This document shows, one piece after another, positions 1 through 10,791 of a stretch of 46,283 nt of DNA. A program made the position numbers and the translations under genes. This stretch comes from Bacillus sp. MRMR6 (GTDB taxonomy: Bacteria > Bacillota > Bacilli > Bacillales > Cytobacillaceae). The stretch spans positions 301,774 through 348,056 of the forward strand of contig NZ_MSLS01000001.1 in assembly GCF_001940785.1 (NCBI RefSeq). The letters are read 5' to 3'. The number at the start of each line of letters is the position of its first letter. The first letter of the stretch is position 1. The notes below the pieces were generated by a model. That model saw only the letters and a program-made list of their open reading frames with translations, made no database searches and was not told the DNA's origin.

Positions 1-389
1 TTAAAAAGGTTGAAATTTTTTAAAATATGTTATACATTTTCCAACAGATATTTGAAAAAAATAATCCTAATTTAGGTATAAATATTAGGTTTATTATCAT
101 TAAATAGTTGTAAACGGTTTCTAGAAACATTTTGTTTCGTTGACAATTATAGGTGAGTTGTTTAACAATATAGAGTATTAATTTTGCTAAAAAACTGTTA
201 GCATTTGCTATTTGTAGAATGGAGTATATTTTTGGGATAAGGCAATTTGTGTAAAGTATTTTCTCTCATCCGAGTTTGAGTATTTGGAAATAAGGAAAAC
301 TTACAAATGATGTAAGCAGCATAGAAATGGCTTTTGCCAGCTTCTTAGGCGCTGCACACTACTTATACCCTCTTAAGGAGGATTATTGC
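1..389. other. AT-rich intergenic region upstream of topA
   Basis: No gene is supported here. The stretch is very AT-rich and carries a possible promoter for topA: a perfect TTGACA at 140-145 followed after 18 bases by AACAAT at 164-169. A 12-base perfect palindrome GTTTCTAGAAAC lies at 117-128, just upstream of the -35. In B. subtilis the gene before topA is dprA; no end of it is visible, so the window begins inside the intergenic region. Confidence 0.5.
140..169 (+). promoter_or_regulatory. candidate sigma-A promoter of topA
   Basis: The -35 is a perfect TTGACA (140-145). An 18-base spacer leads to AACAAT (164-169), four of six matches to the -10 consensus. It lies about 220 bases before the topA start, so the leader would be long. 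The -10 is weak and this is a candidate only. Confidence 0.35.
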
Positions 390-2468
390 ATGTCAGAATT
401 TCTTGTTATCGTAGAGTCGCCTGCAAAAGCAAAGACGATTGAACGTTATTTAGGCAGTAAATATAAAGTAAAAGCGTCGATGGGGCATATTAGAGACTTG
501 CCAAGAAGCCAAATGGGTGTAAACGTTGAAAATAGGTTTGAGCCTAAGTACATTACTATTCGTGGTAAAGGGCCTGTGTTAAAAGAATTAAAAACAGCAG
601 CAAAAAAAGCGAAGAAAATTTTTCTCGCAGCTGACCCGGATCGTGAAGGGGAAGCTATTGCTTGGCATCTTGCCCATAGTTTAGATGTAGATATTACATC
701 TGATTGCCGAGTTGTTTTTAATGAAATTACCAAGGAAGCAATAAAAGAATCCTTTAAATACCCTCGTCCAATTAATATGGATCTTGTCGATGCACAGCAG
801 GCACGACGTATCTTAGACAGACTAGTAGGCTATAACATCAGCCCGCTTTTATGGAAAAAAGTCAAAAAGGGTCTTAGTGCGGGACGGGTCCAATCCGTAG
901 CAGTCCGATTAATAATCGATCGTGAGAAAGAAATTAAAGCTTTTATTCCTGAAGAATATTGGACAATTGGGGCAGAGTTAGTTAAAGGGAAAGATCATTT
1001 TAGCTCATCCTTTCACTCATTGGCTGATCAAGAAAAAATCGAACTAACAACACAACAAGATGTGGATGCTATTTTAAAGCAGATGAAGGGAGATAAGTTC
1101 AAGGTAATTTCGGTAACGAAAAAAGAGCGGAAAAGGAACCCTTCTCCATCATTTATTACTTCTTCCCTTCAACAGGAGGCGGCGAGAAAGCTAAACTTCC
1201 GTGCAAAAAAGACTATGATGCTCGCTCAGCAACTTTACGAAGGTATTGAATTAGGTTCCTCAGGGACTGTTGGTCTTATTACCTACATGAGAACAGATTC
1301 TACACGAATTTCAGACATAGCTCAGGCAGAAGCAGCCGATTATATTCGTACAGTATTTGGCGATGCCTATCTAAAAGAAGAACAAAGAAAAGATAAAAAG
1401 CTATCAAAGGCTCAGGATGCTCATGAAGCCATCCGACCTACAAGTACCTTTAGGGATCCCAGTAGTGTAAAACAATTCCTTTCACGAGACCAGTTTCGGT
1501 TGTATAAGTTGATTTGGGAAAGATTCCTGGCAAGTCAAATGGCTCAGGCTGTGATGGATACGATGAGCGTAGATCTACAAAATGGCAATGTTATTTTTCG
1601 AGCAACTGGATCTAAAATAAAATTTCCTGGTTTTATGAAGATATACGTTGAAGGAACCGATGACCAAGTTGAAGAACGCGATAAAATGCTTCCGGACCTT
1701 AAAGAAGGTGACGAAGTCTTTAAAAAGGATATTGAACCAAAGCAACACTTTACTCAGCCACCTCCAAGATATACAGAGGCAAGACTGGTAAAAACCCTCG
1801 AAGAATTGGGAATAGGCAGACCTTCTACCTATGCACCCACATTGGATACCATTCAGAAGAGAGGCTATGTTGCCCTTGATAATAAACGATTTATCCCGAC
1901 TGAGCTTGGAGAAATTGTCCTTGAACTAATCCTTGAGTTTTTCCCGGAAATTTTGGATGTCGAATTTACCGCAAAAATGGAGCAGGATTTAGATAATGTT
2001 GAGGATGGTAATGTTCCTTGGGTCGATATTATTGATGGCTTCTATCGTGATTTTGAAAAGCATCTGGAAAAGGCAGAAAAGGAAATGCAATCGGTTGAAA
2101 TCAAAGATGAACCAGCAGGGGAAGACTGTGAATTATGTACCAGTCCGATGGTCTTCAAGATGGGCAGATACGGTAAATTTATGGCTTGCAGCAATTTCCC
2201 TGATTGCCGGAACACAAAAGCGATTGTAAAGGAGATAGGGGTAACCTGTCCTAAATGTAAAGAGGGAAATATCATTGAGCGAAAGAGTAAGAAAAAGAGA
2301 CTATTCTTTGGCTGTGATAAGTTTCCAGGATGTGAATTTATTTCTTGGGATAAGCCGCTTCCAAGAAGCTGTCCAAAATGCGAAGGACCTTTAGTCGAGA
2401 AGAAACTAAAAAAGGGTGTTCAAGTTCAATGCACCGAATGCGACTACAAAGAAGAACCGCAAAGCTAA
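390..2468 (+). CDS. topA: DNA topoisomerase I (type IA)
   Basis: Relaxes negatively supercoiled DNA through a transient 5'-phosphotyrosine link. The protein is 692 aa, the normal Bacillus length. It opens with the Toprim domain ([19 protein letters not shown], with the catalytic Glu), followed by the acidic [10 protein letters not shown] metal-binding motif near residue 100. The active-site tyrosine is in [11 protein letters not shown] near residue 300. Three C-terminal zinc fingers of the CxxC...CxxxxxC type (CELC, CPKC, CPKC) follow. An open frame continues upstream to 327, but the start chosen has AAGGAGG at 375-381 and matches the family N-terminus [10 protein letters not shown]. The gene is monocistronic, with a terminator directly after the stop. 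Confidence 0.97.
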   Translation: MSEFLVIVESPAKAKTIERYLGSKYKVKASMGHIRDLPRSQMGVNVENRFEPKYITIRGKGPVLKELKTAAKKAKKIFLAADPDREGEAIAWHLAHSLDVDITSDCRVVFNEITKEAIKESFKYPRPINMDLVDAQQARRILDRLVGYNISPLLWKKVKKGLSAGRVQSVAVRLIIDREKEIKAFIPEEYWTIGAELVKGKDHFSSSFHSLADQEKIELTTQQDVDAILKQMKGDKFKVISVTKKERKRNPSPSFITSSLQQEAARKLNFRAKKTMMLAQQLYEGIELGSSGTVGLITYMRTDSTRISDIAQAEAADYIRTVFGDAYLKEEQRKDKKLSKAQDAHEAIRPTSTFRDPSSVKQFLSRDQFRLYKLIWERFLASQMAQAVMDTMSVDLQNGNVIFRATGSKIKFPGFMKIYVEGTDDQVEERDKMLPDLKEGDEVFKKDIEPKQHFTQPPPRYTEARLVKTLEELGIGRPSTYAPTLDTIQKRGYVALDNKRFIPTELGEIVLELILEFFPEILDVEFTAKMEQDLDNVEDGNVPWVDIIDGFYRDFEKHLEKAEKEMQSVEIKDEPAGEDCELCTSPMVFKMGRYGKFMACSNFPDCRNTKAIVKEIGVTCPKCKEGNIIERKSKKKRLFFGCDKFPGCEFISWDKPLPRSCPKCEGPLVEKKLKKGVQVQCTECDYKEEPQS

Positions 2469-2493
2469 GAGTGAGCCCAGCTCACTCTTTTCA
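2469..2493 (+). terminator. intrinsic terminator of topA
   Basis: An 8-bp perfect stem GAGTGAGC/GCTCACTC with a CCA loop begins at the base after the topA stop codon and is followed by TTTT. Confidence 0.8.
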
Positions 2494-2634
2494 ATTTCAT
2501 TAAAATTTTATAGTGAACTTAAAACTTTTTTCTCGTTCATTCGTATAGTACAATGCAAGATGGGATAAAAAGAGGGAAAAGTAAGCTTAGTTAATCAAGA
2601 CTTTGACAGCTTTAGATATTCAGGAGGTATAAAC

Positions 2635-3942
2635 ATGAATGAAGTAACAGTAAATGTTATTGGAGCAGGTCTTGCCGGAAGTGAAGCAGCGTGGCAAATA
2701 GCCAAAAGAGGTGTCAAGGTCAGGCTATATGAAATGAGACCTGTTAAACAAACTCCAGCCCATCATACAGATAAGTTTGCAGAATTGGTTTGTAGTAATT
2801 CTTTAAGAGCCAATACGTTGACAAATGCTGTTGGTGTCTTAAAGGAAGAAATGAGAAAGCTTGATTCCGTCATCATTGCTGCGGCTGATGCTTGTGCCGT
2901 TCCTGCAGGTGGTGCATTAGCAGTAGACAGACATGAATTTGCCGCAAAAGTAACGGAAATGGTAAAAAATCATGAAAATGTCACGGTTATCAATGAAGAA
3001 GTAACAGATATACCTGAGGGAATTACGGTAATTGCCACTGGACCGCTGACAAGCCCTGACTTATCCGCAAAACTTAAATCGCTGACAGGTGAGGAATACC
3101 TTTATTTCTATGATGCCGCTGCACCAATCTTAGAAAAAGACAGCATTAATATGGACAAGGTTTACTTAAAGTCAAGATATGATAAGGGTGAAGCAGCTTA
3201 CTTAAATTGTCCTATGACAGAAGAGGAATTTAATCGATTTTATGAAGCGTTGATTGCTGCAGAAACTGTACCATTAAAAGAGTTTGAAAAGGAAATATTT
3301 TTTGAGGGTTGTATGCCAATTGAAGTAATGGGTCAACGCGGCAGAAAAACAATGCTCTTTGGTCCACTTAAGCCGGTAGGTTTAGAGGATCCTAAAACAG
3401 GGAAAAGACCTTTTGCAGTTGTCCAGCTAAGGCAAGATGATGCCGCAGGAACCCTTTACAATATTGTCGGTTTTCAGACACATTTAAAGTGGGGTCCGCA
3501 AAAAGAAGTGATCCAGCTTATTCCTGGTCTCGAAAATGCAGAAATAGTCCGATACGGCGTGATGCATCGTAATACCTTCATCAACTCACCAAAGGTGCTA
3601 AAAGCTACCTACCAGTTTAAAGAACGGGAAACCTTGTTCTTCGCCGGCCAAATGACAGGTGTTGAAGGATACGTAGAATCGGCTGCTAGCGGTTTAGTAG
3701 CAGGATTAAACGCTGCAAGACTAGCAATGGAGCAAGAGCCGCTAGAACTGCCTGCTGAAACAGCAATTGGCAGCATGGCACGCTATATTACCACAGCTAA
3801 TGCAAAGAATTTTCAGCCAATGAATGCAAACTTTGGTCTTTTTCCGGAGCTGTCAGAAAAGATTAGAGGAAAGCAAGAAAGAAATGAACAGCATGCAAAT
3901 AGAGCGTTAGAAACAATTCAGAACTTTGTGAAAAATTTGTAA
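2635..3942 (+). CDS. trmFO: methylenetetrahydrofolate-tRNA-(uracil-5-)-methyltransferase TrmFO
   Basis: Makes 5-methyluridine at position 54 in the T-loop of tRNA, using methylene-tetrahydrofolate and FADH2. The 435-aa protein begins with an FAD-binding Rossmann motif ([13 protein letters not shown], residues 8-20). The two cysteines known to matter in the family are present: Cys53 in ELVCSNSLR and Cys226 in FFEGCMPIE. The RBS CAGGAGGT precedes the ATG. In B. subtilis this gene (formerly gid) also sits between topA and codV (xerC), so order is conserved. A possible -10 TACAAT lies at 2549-2554 without a clear -35. Confidence 0.97.
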   Translation: MNEVTVNVIGAGLAGSEAAWQIAKRGVKVRLYEMRPVKQTPAHHTDKFAELVCSNSLRANTLTNAVGVLKEEMRKLDSVIIAAADACAVPAGGALAVDRHEFAAKVTEMVKNHENVTVINEEVTDIPEGITVIATGPLTSPDLSAKLKSLTGEEYLYFYDAAAPILEKDSINMDKVYLKSRYDKGEAAYLNCPMTEEEFNRFYEALIAAETVPLKEFEKEIFFEGCMPIEVMGQRGRKTMLFGPLKPVGLEDPKTGKRPFAVVQLRQDDAAGTLYNIVGFQTHLKWGPQKEVIQLIPGLENAEIVRYGVMHRNTFINSPKVLKATYQFKERETLFFAGQMTGVEGYVESAASGLVAGLNAARLAMEQEPLELPAETAIGSMARYITTANAKNFQPMNANFGLFPELSEKIRGKQERNEQHANRALETIQNFVKNL

Positions 3943-4003
3943 AATTTATTGCAAGGGATATTGAAGTATGGTACGCTTTAGTAGCCTTTGCGAGGTGAAA
4001 ATA

Positions 4004-4903
4004 ATGAAAAATGTGAATGTTTTATTAAAGTTATTTACCGAGTATTTACAAATGGAAAGGAATTACTCACAATATACAGTTGTACATTATCAACAGGCAA
4101 TAAATGAATTCTTCTTGTTCATGTCTGAACAAGCAATTGATGATGTCAATAAAGTGGAATATTTGGATACAAGGCTTTATCTAACAAAGTTATATGATAA
4201 AAACCTTGCTAGAAAAACAGTTGCAAAAAAGATTTCTATACTTAGGAGTTTTTATAAGTTTCTTCTCCGTGAGAAATTGGTAGAAGAAAATCCGTTTTCG
4301 TTAGTAAAGACCCCTAAACTTGAAAAAAGGGTACCTAAATTTTTTTACGAAGAAGAGCTCCAAGTTCTTTTTCAATCCTGTGAATCAGATACAGCTCTCG
4401 GACAGCGTAACAAGGCGCTGCTTGAACTTCTTTATGGGACCGGTATCCGGGTTAGCGAGTGCTGCCAAATTAAGTTAAAGGACATAGACCAGCACCTTGA
4501 TACGATCTTTATACTAGGAAAAGGTCAAAAAGAACGTTATGTAACCTTTGGCAGTCATGCAAAAAGCTCGATGGAGAAATACATAAAAGATGGCCGGGAG
4601 AAACTGATTGAAGGTAAAAATCCAGTAGATGCATTTTTTGTTAATCATCGCGGGGGACCATTGACGCCAAGGGGAGTAAGAGGGGTTCTAAATGGTATGT
4701 TAGAAAAGTCTGCACTTGCCGGGAAGATTCATCCCCATAAATTGAGGCATTCGTTTGCTACACACCTATTGAATAATGGAGCTGACATGCGTGCAGTACA
4801 AGAACTGTTAGGGCATTCATTTTTGTCCTCTACACAAATATATACGCATGTAACAAATGAACACTTAAGAAAAACGTATATGTCCCATCATCCACGGGCA
4901 TAA
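4004..4903 (+). CDS. xerC: site-specific tyrosine recombinase XerC (CodV)
   Basis: Partner of XerD in resolving chromosome dimers at dif sites. The protein is 299 aa. An N-terminal SAM-like core-binding domain (residues about 1-90) precedes the catalytic domain. The tyrosine-recombinase residues are visible: Arg in GTGIRVSE, Lys in LGKGQKERYV, HxxR in HPHKLRHSFATH, His in LLGHSF and the nucleophile Tyr in STQIYTHV. The frame is open to an upstream ATG at 3968, but ATG 4004 has GAGGTGA at 3992-3998 and fits family length. It is first of the xerC-hslV-hslU-codY cluster. Confidence 0.96.
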   Translation: MKNVNVLLKLFTEYLQMERNYSQYTVVHYQQAINEFFLFMSEQAIDDVNKVEYLDTRLYLTKLYDKNLARKTVAKKISILRSFYKFLLREKLVEENPFSLVKTPKLEKRVPKFFYEEELQVLFQSCESDTALGQRNKALLELLYGTGIRVSECCQIKLKDIDQHLDTIFILGKGQKERYVTFGSHAKSSMEKYIKDGREKLIEGKNPVDAFFVNHRGGPLTPRGVRGVLNGMLEKSALAGKIHPHKLRHSFATHLLNNGADMRAVQELLGHSFLSSTQIYTHVTNEHLRKTYMSHHPRA

Positions 4904-5000
4904 ATGAAAACAGTTTTAATACAATCTACTATATTACGCTGTGAAAGTGTTATCTCTTGTTACATATTTTTTAGTAAAACTCCAAAAGGAGGATTTTATA

Positions 5001-5543
5001 TTGAATCAATTTCATGCGACCACGATTTTTGCTGTTCAACATAATGGACAATGTTCTATGTCTGGCGATGGACAAGTGACATTTGGTAATGCAGTAGTGA
5101 TGAAACACACTGCAAGAAAAGTAAGAAAAATATTTAATGGAAGAGTCTTGGCCGGTTTTGCTGGGTCGGTTGCTGATGCTTTTACCCTTTTTGAAATGTT
5201 TGAAGGGAAATTAGAAGAATATAACGGAAATCTCCAAAGAGCGGCAGTAGAGCTTGCAAAGGAATGGAGAAGTGATAAGGTTCTTCGAAAGTTAGAGGCA
5301 ATGTTAATTGTTATGAATAAGGAACACATGCTTCTTGTTTCCGGTACAGGAGAAGTTATTGAACCAGACGATGGTATTTTGGCAATTGGATCTGGTGGTA
5401 ACTATGCACTGGCAGCGGGAAGGTCCCTAAAGAAATACGCTGGGGAGCACCTCTCTGCACAGGAAATTGCGAAGGCTTCTTTAGAAATAGCTGCTGAGAT
5501 TTGTGTATACACAAATCACAACATTATCGTTGAAGAGCTATAA
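5001..5543 (+). CDS. hslV: ATP-dependent protease peptidase subunit HslV (ClpQ/CodW)
   Basis: Proteasome-like peptidase that pairs with HslU. I chose a TTG start because AAAGGAGG (4985-4992) sits 8 bases upstream and no internal ATG fits; this gives 180 aa beginning [14 protein letters not shown]. The conserved GDGQVTFG and [12 protein letters not shown] motifs are present. Aligned with E. coli HslV, whose mature N-terminus is Thr-Thr-Ile, the TTI here starts at residue 7, so a short propeptide MNQFHA would precede the nucleophile Thr. B. subtilis ClpQ, as I recall it, starts MSSFHATTI and was reported to use an N-terminal Ser; that Ser is absent here. It lies 18 bases before hslU. Confidence 0.95.
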   Translation: MNQFHATTIFAVQHNGQCSMSGDGQVTFGNAVVMKHTARKVRKIFNGRVLAGFAGSVADAFTLFEMFEGKLEEYNGNLQRAAVELAKEWRSDKVLRKLEAMLIVMNKEHMLLVSGTGEVIEPDDGILAIGSGGNYALAAGRSLKKYAGEHLSAQEIAKASLEIAAEICVYTNHNIIVEEL

Positions 5544-5561
5544 TGGAAAGGGGACAAATCA

Positions 5562-6962
5562 ATGGCTAAAACAACTGATTTAACGCCTCGGCAGATAGTC
5601 GAAAGGCTCGATCAATATATTATTGGACAAAAGGACGCTAAAAAAGCTGTAGCTGTCGCTTTACGTAACCGGTTTCGCAGAGGCTTATTAAATGACAAAC
5701 TAAGAGAAGAAATTATCCCCAAGAATATACTTATGATTGGACCGACTGGCGTAGGTAAAACGGAAATTGCCCGTAGAATTGCGAAGCTTGTTGGAGCACC
5801 ATTTATTAAAGTAGAAGCGACTAAATTTACTGAAGTAGGCTATGTCGGACGCGATGTCGAATCAATGGTTAGGGATCTTGTTGAAACTTCTGTAAGACTA
5901 GTTAAAGAGGATCGTATGCTAGCGGTTAAGGAACGTGCCGAAGAAAATGCAAATAGCAGACTTGTTGATTTATTAGTCCCATCGGCTAAAAAAACAACGA
6001 ATTATAAAAATCCACTTGAGATGTTGTTCGGTGGAAATGGCCAAGTAGAACAGGAAAATCAGCAAGAAGACTTTTCTATCACTGAAAAGCGGAAGATTGT
6101 GAGAGAAAAGCTTGCTCTAGGACAGCTAGAAGATGAAATGGTAGCTGTTGAAGTGGAAGAACAAACACCATCTATGTTCGATATGCTTCAAGGTTCTGGC
6201 ATGGAACAAATGGGGATGAACATGCAGGATGCTTTTAGCAGCTTTATGCCTAAAAAGCGTAAAAAGAGAAAACTGACTGTTCGTGAAGCCAGAAAAGTGT
6301 TAACCAACGAAGAAGCAGCAAAGTTGATTGATATGGACGACGTCACTTCCGAGGCTGTATACCGCGCTGAACAGGGTGGTATCATATTTATCGATGAAAT
6401 CGATAAGATTGCCAGTAAGAATTCTGGCGGGTCATCAGCAGATGTTTCACGCGAAGGTGTACAAAGAGATATTCTTCCTATTGTGGAGGGTTCAACAATT
6501 GTAACGAAGTATGGGTCGGTAAAGACAGACTATGTTTTGTTTATTGCTGCAGGGGCTTTTCATATGTCAAAGCCATCTGATTTAATTCCCGAGCTGCAAG
6601 GACGTTTTCCGATTCGCGTTGAACTAACCAAGTTAACAGTAGATGATTTCTACAGAATCTTAATTGAACCAGATAATGCGTTAATTAAGCAATATCAAGC
6701 ATTATTGGAAACAGAAGGTATACAAATTGAATTTTCTGACGATGCTATTCGTAGAATAGCGGAGGTTGCATTTGAAGTAAATCAAAACACTGACAACATT
6801 GGTGCAAGAAGACTTCATACAATTCTAGAAAAACTACTAGAAGACCTATCATTTGAAGCACCGGATATCACAATGGAGAAAATTACGATTACTCCACAAT
6901 ATGTTGATGAAAAGCTTGGTGCAATTGCGAAAAATAAAGATTTAAGTCAATTTATATTATAA
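5562..6962 (+). CDS. hslU: ATP-dependent protease ATPase subunit HslU (ClpY/CodX)
   Basis: AAA+ unfoldase ring that feeds substrates to HslV. The protein is 466 aa. Walker A is GPTGVGKT (residues 60-67), the pore motif GYVGRD is at 93-98 and Walker B IIFIDE at about 274-279. The I-domain insertion lies between, with a charged KKRKKRK segment near 231-237. The C-terminus ends SQFIL, the hydrophobic tail known in the family to dock into HslV and activate it. It is separated from hslV by 18 bases with GGAAAGGGG as RBS. Confidence 0.97.
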   Translation: MAKTTDLTPRQIVERLDQYIIGQKDAKKAVAVALRNRFRRGLLNDKLREEIIPKNILMIGPTGVGKTEIARRIAKLVGAPFIKVEATKFTEVGYVGRDVESMVRDLVETSVRLVKEDRMLAVKERAEENANSRLVDLLVPSAKKTTNYKNPLEMLFGGNGQVEQENQQEDFSITEKRKIVREKLALGQLEDEMVAVEVEEQTPSMFDMLQGSGMEQMGMNMQDAFSSFMPKKRKKRKLTVREARKVLTNEEAAKLIDMDDVTSEAVYRAEQGGIIFIDEIDKIASKNSGGSSADVSREGVQRDILPIVEGSTIVTKYGSVKTDYVLFIAAGAFHMSKPSDLIPELQGRFPIRVELTKLTVDDFYRILIEPDNALIKQYQALLETEGIQIEFSDDAIRRIAEVAFEVNQNTDNIGARRLHTILEKLLEDLSFEAPDITMEKITITPQYVDEKLGAIAKNKDLSQFIL

Positions 6963-7008
6963 AGCGGAAGCGACCGTTTAGTGAAGTCGCTGGGCACAGG
7001 AGCTGGAT
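6962..7008 (-). repeat. short copy of repeat family B (AGCGCC-type)
   Basis: The stretch begins AAGCGGAAGCGACC and ends CACAGGAGCTGGA. Read on the - strand it looks like a shortened form of the element at 20311-20426: the CTCC/GCGCC-like left end joined to a GCTTCCGCTT right end, with most of the middle missing. A 6-bp stem AGCGAC/GTCGCT remains. It sits between hslU and codY. Assignment rests on end similarity only. Confidence 0.4.
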
Positions 7009-7118
7009 TTCAAATAGAACAATCGTTCATGTCGAGGGCACTTTCCCTAATTCCCGTGCAATGATTGATGAAATATAAAATTTAATAATGGTTCCAGTTT
7101 ATTAGGAGGAAGAAACAG

Positions 7119-7898
7119 ATGGATTTACTTACAAAAACTAGAAAAATTAACGTACTATTACAAAAAGCAGCAGGAAAACCGGTTAACTTTAAGGAAATGT
7201 CTGAGACGTTGAGTGAAGTTATTGAGGCGAATATTTTTATTGTTAGTCGTCGCGGCAAGCTGTTAGGGTACGCTATTAACCAGCAAATTGAAAATGACAG
7301 AATGAAGAAAATGTTAGAAGATCGTCAATTCCCAGAAGAATATACAAAGGGATTATTTAACATTCAAGAAACATCTTCAAATCTAGATGTTGAAAGTCAG
7401 TATACTGCTTTCCCTGTAGAAAATAGAGATTTATTCCGTGAAGGGCTGACCACAATCGTACCAATTATTGGCGGTGGGGAGCGCCTTGGAACATTGATTC
7501 TTGCTAGATTACAGGAAAAATTCCATGATGATGACCTTATTTTGGCTGAATATGGTGCAACGGTAGTTGGTATGGAGATTTTACGTGAAAAATCAGAAGA
7601 AATTGAAGAGGAAGCAAGAAGCAAGGCTGTTGTTCAAATGGCTATTAGTTCACTATCATATAGTGAGCTTGAGGCTATTGAGCATATCTTCGAAGAACTC
7701 AACGGCAACGAAGGCTTGTTAGTTGCTTCTAAGATCGCTGACCGTGTAGGTATTACACGTTCTGTTATTGTAAATGCACTAAGAAAGCTTGAAAGTGCTG
7801 GAGTAATTGAATCTCGTTCCCTTGGTATGAAGGGAACCTACATCAAAGTCCTAAATGATAAGTTCCTAGTTGAACTTGATAAATTACGCTCGAATTAA
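7119..7898 (+). CDS. codY: global transcriptional regulator CodY
   Basis: Represses nutrient-acquisition and stationary-phase genes when GTP and branched-chain amino acids are plentiful. The protein is 259 aa, the exact family length. The N-terminal GAF domain (about 1-155) binds isoleucine/valine. The C-terminal winged helix has its helix-turn-helix at [22 protein letters not shown] (about 203-224). The RBS is TTAGGAGGAAG. In B. subtilis codY is the last gene of the codV-clpQ-clpY-codY operon; here a 156-base gap separates it from hslU. The next gene is rpsB, not the flagellar operon found after codY in B. subtilis. Confidence 0.98.
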   Translation: MDLLTKTRKINVLLQKAAGKPVNFKEMSETLSEVIEANIFIVSRRGKLLGYAINQQIENDRMKKMLEDRQFPEEYTKGLFNIQETSSNLDVESQYTAFPVENRDLFREGLTTIVPIIGGGERLGTLILARLQEKFHDDDLILAEYGATVVGMEILREKSEEIEEEARSKAVVQMAISSLSYSELEAIEHIFEELNGNEGLLVASKIADRVGITRSVIVNALRKLESAGVIESRSLGMKGTYIKVLNDKFLVELDKLRSN

Positions 7899-7901
7899 TC
7901 C

Positions 7902-7938
7902 AAATCCCTGCTAGATTATTCTGGCAGGGGATTTTTAT
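7902..7938 (+). terminator. intrinsic terminator of codY
   Basis: A stem AAATCCCTGC / GCAGGGGATTT with one bulged G is followed by a T run at 7932-7936, just after the codY stop. Confidence 0.8.
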
Positions 7939-7949
7939 GTTAAAATTCC

Positions 7950-7978
7950 TTGATTGTCTACAGGACATATGCTATATT
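7950..7978 (+). promoter_or_regulatory. sigma-A promoter of rpsB
   Basis: TTGATT (7950-7955), a 17-base spacer and TATATT (7973-7978). A TG at 7970-7971 adds an extended -10 (TGCTATATT). Good spacing and its position after the codY terminator make this the clearest promoter in the window. Confidence 0.7.
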
Positions 7979-7999
7979 ATTTCATGGTGTTAATACACA

Positions 8000-8062
8000 C
8001 GCTTATTGATTTAAACAGATGGTGCTGTTTTTAACAGTTTCTGTTTAAAAATGAGATAAGCG
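8000..8062 (+). promoter_or_regulatory. structured leader of rpsB, candidate S2 autoregulatory element
   Basis: A long hairpin spans most of the 5' leader: outer stem CGCTTAT (8000-8006)/ATAAGCG (8056-8062), then TTTAAACAG (8010-8018)/CTGTTTAAA (8041-8049), with CTGTT/AACAG inside. The outer stem ends where a first GGAGG begins (8062); a second, closer AGGAGG lies at 8080-8085. Ribosomal-protein leaders of this kind commonly bind their own product; that S2 does so here is inference. Confidence 0.5.
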
Positions 8063-8081
8063 GAGGAAAACAAACCATTAG

Positions 8082-8795
<714 letters not shown>

Positions 8796-8807
8796 ATAGA
8801 AAAGCTA

Positions 8808-8871
8808 AAATCGTCTGTTCAGCCCCGAAGTGACCTTGAGGGCTAGGCGCTGCAGCTAGACAACGATAGTT
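8808..8871 (-). repeat. copy of repeat family B between rpsB and tsf
   Basis: On the - strand this reads CTAGCTGCAGCGCCTAGCCC and continues into CACTTCGGGGC. It shares the (C)AGCGCCTAG core and a nearby CTTCGG with the element after polC. It lies between the rpsB stop and its terminator, so it would be transcribed in the rpsB 3' UTR. No coding potential is seen. Confidence 0.55.
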
Positions 8872-8878
8872 TTTAATT

Positions 8879-8918
8879 TAAAGGTGATAAGAGGGAGACC
8901 CTTTATCACCTTTTTTTA
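8879..8918 (+). terminator. intrinsic terminator after rpsB
   Basis: An 11-bp stem AAAGGTGATAA (8880-8890)/TTATCACCTTT (8903-8913) encloses GAGGGAGACCCT, with a T run to 8917. Confidence 0.9.
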
Positions 8919-9020
8919 AAGAAAAACTCTAAAAAGTTTTTACTTGCATAGCAGTTTATCTTAAGCTTGGATGGCTAAGATATGTGTATAGTACATAGAT
9001 ATTAAAGGAGGAAGTTTATT

Positions 9021-9902
9021 ATGGCAATTACTGCTCAAATGGTTAAAGAATTACGTGAAAAAACAGGCGCTGGAATGATGGATTGTAAAAAGGCGCTAAC
9101 TGAAACAAATGGTGATATGGAAAAAGCAATTGATTTCCTTCGTGAAAAAGGAATTGCTTCAGCTGCTAAAAAGGGTGACCGTATTGCTGCAGAAGGATTA
9201 ACATATGTTGTAGCTGAAGGTAATGATGCAGTTATTCTAGAAGTTAACTCTGAAACTGACTTCGTTGCGAAAAACGATGCATTCCAAAGCCTTGTAAAAG
9301 AATTAGCTGCACATTTATTAGCACACAAGCCAGCAACAGTAGAAGAAGCTAGTGCTCAAACAATTAATGGCGTTACTGTAGCAGATTATATCAATGCTGC
9401 GATTGCTAAGATTGGTGAGAAGCTTACGCTTCGCCGTTTCGCTGTTGTATCAAAAACTGATAATGATGCTTTCGGTGCTTACCTTCATATGGGAGGACGC
9501 ATTTCGGTATTAACAGTTCTTCAAGGTACTACAGATGCAGATGCTGCAAAGGACGTATCTATGCACATTGCGGCATTACGTCCTAAGTACGTAACTCGTG
9601 ATCAAGTATCACAAGAAGAAGTAGAGCGTGAACGTGAAGTTCTAACTCAACAAGCACTTAATGAAGGTAAGCCAGAAAATATTGTTGCAAAAATGGTTGA
9701 AGGACGACTTGGCAAATATTTCGAAGATGTTTGTCTACTAGACCAAACTTTTGTTAAGAACCCTGATCAAAAGGTTCGTCAATTTGTAGAGTCTAAAGGT
9801 GCAACTGTTCGCGAATTCGTACGCTATGAAGTTGGCGAAGGAATTGAAAAGCGCGATGATAACTTCGCTGAAGAAGTTATGAACCAAGTAAATAAGAAGT
9901 AA
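9021..9902 (+). CDS. tsf: elongation factor Ts
   Basis: Guanine nucleotide exchange factor for EF-Tu. The protein is 293 aa, same as in B. subtilis. The N-terminal UBA-like domain ([19 protein letters not shown]) and the core motif [11 protein letters not shown] (about residue 75-85) that contacts EF-Tu are intact. RBS is AAAGGAGG. It has a terminator on each side, so it is probably transcribed alone from a promoter in 8920-9010 whose elements I could not fix with confidence. Confidence 0.99.
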   Translation: MAITAQMVKELREKTGAGMMDCKKALTETNGDMEKAIDFLREKGIASAAKKGDRIAAEGLTYVVAEGNDAVILEVNSETDFVAKNDAFQSLVKELAAHLLAHKPATVEEASAQTINGVTVADYINAAIAKIGEKLTLRRFAVVSKTDNDAFGAYLHMGGRISVLTVLQGTTDADAAKDVSMHIAALRPKYVTRDQVSQEEVEREREVLTQQALNEGKPENIVAKMVEGRLGKYFEDVCLLDQTFVKNPDQKVRQFVESKGATVREFVRYEVGEGIEKRDDNFAEEVMNQVNKK

Positions 9903-9958
9903 TAGTGAGCTCCTAGGTACTCTGTTTCATAACATATTACAGCAGGAATATACTCTTA

Positions 9959-9989
9959 AATAGGGGACACGTTGTGTTCCCTATTTTTA
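9959..9989 (+). terminator. intrinsic terminator of tsf
   Basis: A 12-bp stem AATAGGGGACAC/GTGTTCCCTATT (one G-U pair) with a 3-base loop, followed by a T run. Confidence 0.88.
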
Positions 9990-10065
9990 AAAAGAGTTTT
10001 AGAATTTCGAGATATTAAACCAACGTAGCAAAGCTGCGCAAATAAGATTACATAAGGAGGTTCAA

Positions 10066-10791
10066 ATGAGCGGTCCTAAGTATAAACGAGTTGTATTAAA
10101 ATTAAGTGGTGAAGCACTAGCTGGAGAATCCAGCTTTGGTATTAAACCATCTGTTATTAAATCGATTGCCAGTCAAGTAAAGGAAATTGCTGAGCTTGGA
10201 GTAGAAGTTGCGGTTGTTGTCGGTGGGGGTAACATTTGGCGTGGGAAGATTGGTAGCGAAATGGGTATGGACCGGGCAACAGCTGATTATATGGGGATGC
10301 TGGCTACGGTAATGAATTCTTTGGCACTTCAAGATAGTTTGGAGCACTTAGGAATTGAATCTCGTGTTCAAACTTCCATTGAAATGAGACAGGTTGCGGA
10401 GCCATATATCAGACGCCGTGCTATTAGACATTTAGAGAAAAATCGCGTAGTGATCTTTGCGGCAGGAACGGGAAATCCTTATTTCTCCACTGACACTACA
10501 GCTGCATTAAGAGCAGCAGAGATTGATGCTGAAGTGATTCTAATGGCGAAAAACAACGTGGATGGAGTTTACTCTGCAGATCCTCGTATTGATCCAAATG
10601 CAACAAAATATCAGGATTTAACGTTCCTTGATGTTTTAAAAGAAGGGTTGGCAGTCATGGATTCTACTGCTTCTTCATTATGTATGGATAATGACATTCC
10701 GCTTATTGTATTTTCAATTATGGAACAAGGCAATATTAAACGTGCAGTTATGGGTGAAAAAATAGGAACGATTGTTAGGGGGAAAAATTAA
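10066..10791 (+). CDS. pyrH: uridylate kinase
   Basis: Phosphorylates UMP to UDP in pyrimidine nucleotide synthesis; a hexameric enzyme of the amino-acid-kinase fold. The protein is 241 aa. Visible motifs are [11 protein letters not shown] at the N-terminus, the glycine-rich GGGNIWRG near residue 53-60, [11 protein letters not shown] (about 139-148) and [12 protein letters not shown]. The GTP allosteric site is a family property and was not resolved here. Its TAA overlaps the frr ATG by one base, pointing to translational coupling. Confidence 0.98.
   Translation: MSGPKYKRVVLKLSGEALAGESSFGIKPSVIKSIASQVKEIAELGVEVAVVVGGGNIWRGKIGSEMGMDRATADYMGMLATVMNSLALQDSLEHLGIESRVQTSIEMRQVAEPYIRRRAIRHLEKNRVVIFAAGTGNPYFSTDTTAALRAAEIDAEVILMAKNNVDGVYSADPRIDPNATKYQDLTFLDVLKEGLAVMDSTASSLCMDNDIPLIVFSIMEQGNIKRAVMGEKIGTIVRGKN

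Noticed and set aside
327..389. In-frame N-terminal extension of TopA by 21 residues
   Set aside because: No RBS precedes the upstream ATG, while AAGGAGG precedes ATG 390 and the family N-terminus begins at [10 protein letters not shown].
4941..5000. ATG-initiated 20-residue extension of HslV
   Set aside because: It would place a long non-conserved peptide before the catalytic Thr; the AAAGGAGG at 4985-4992 supports the TTG start at 5001.
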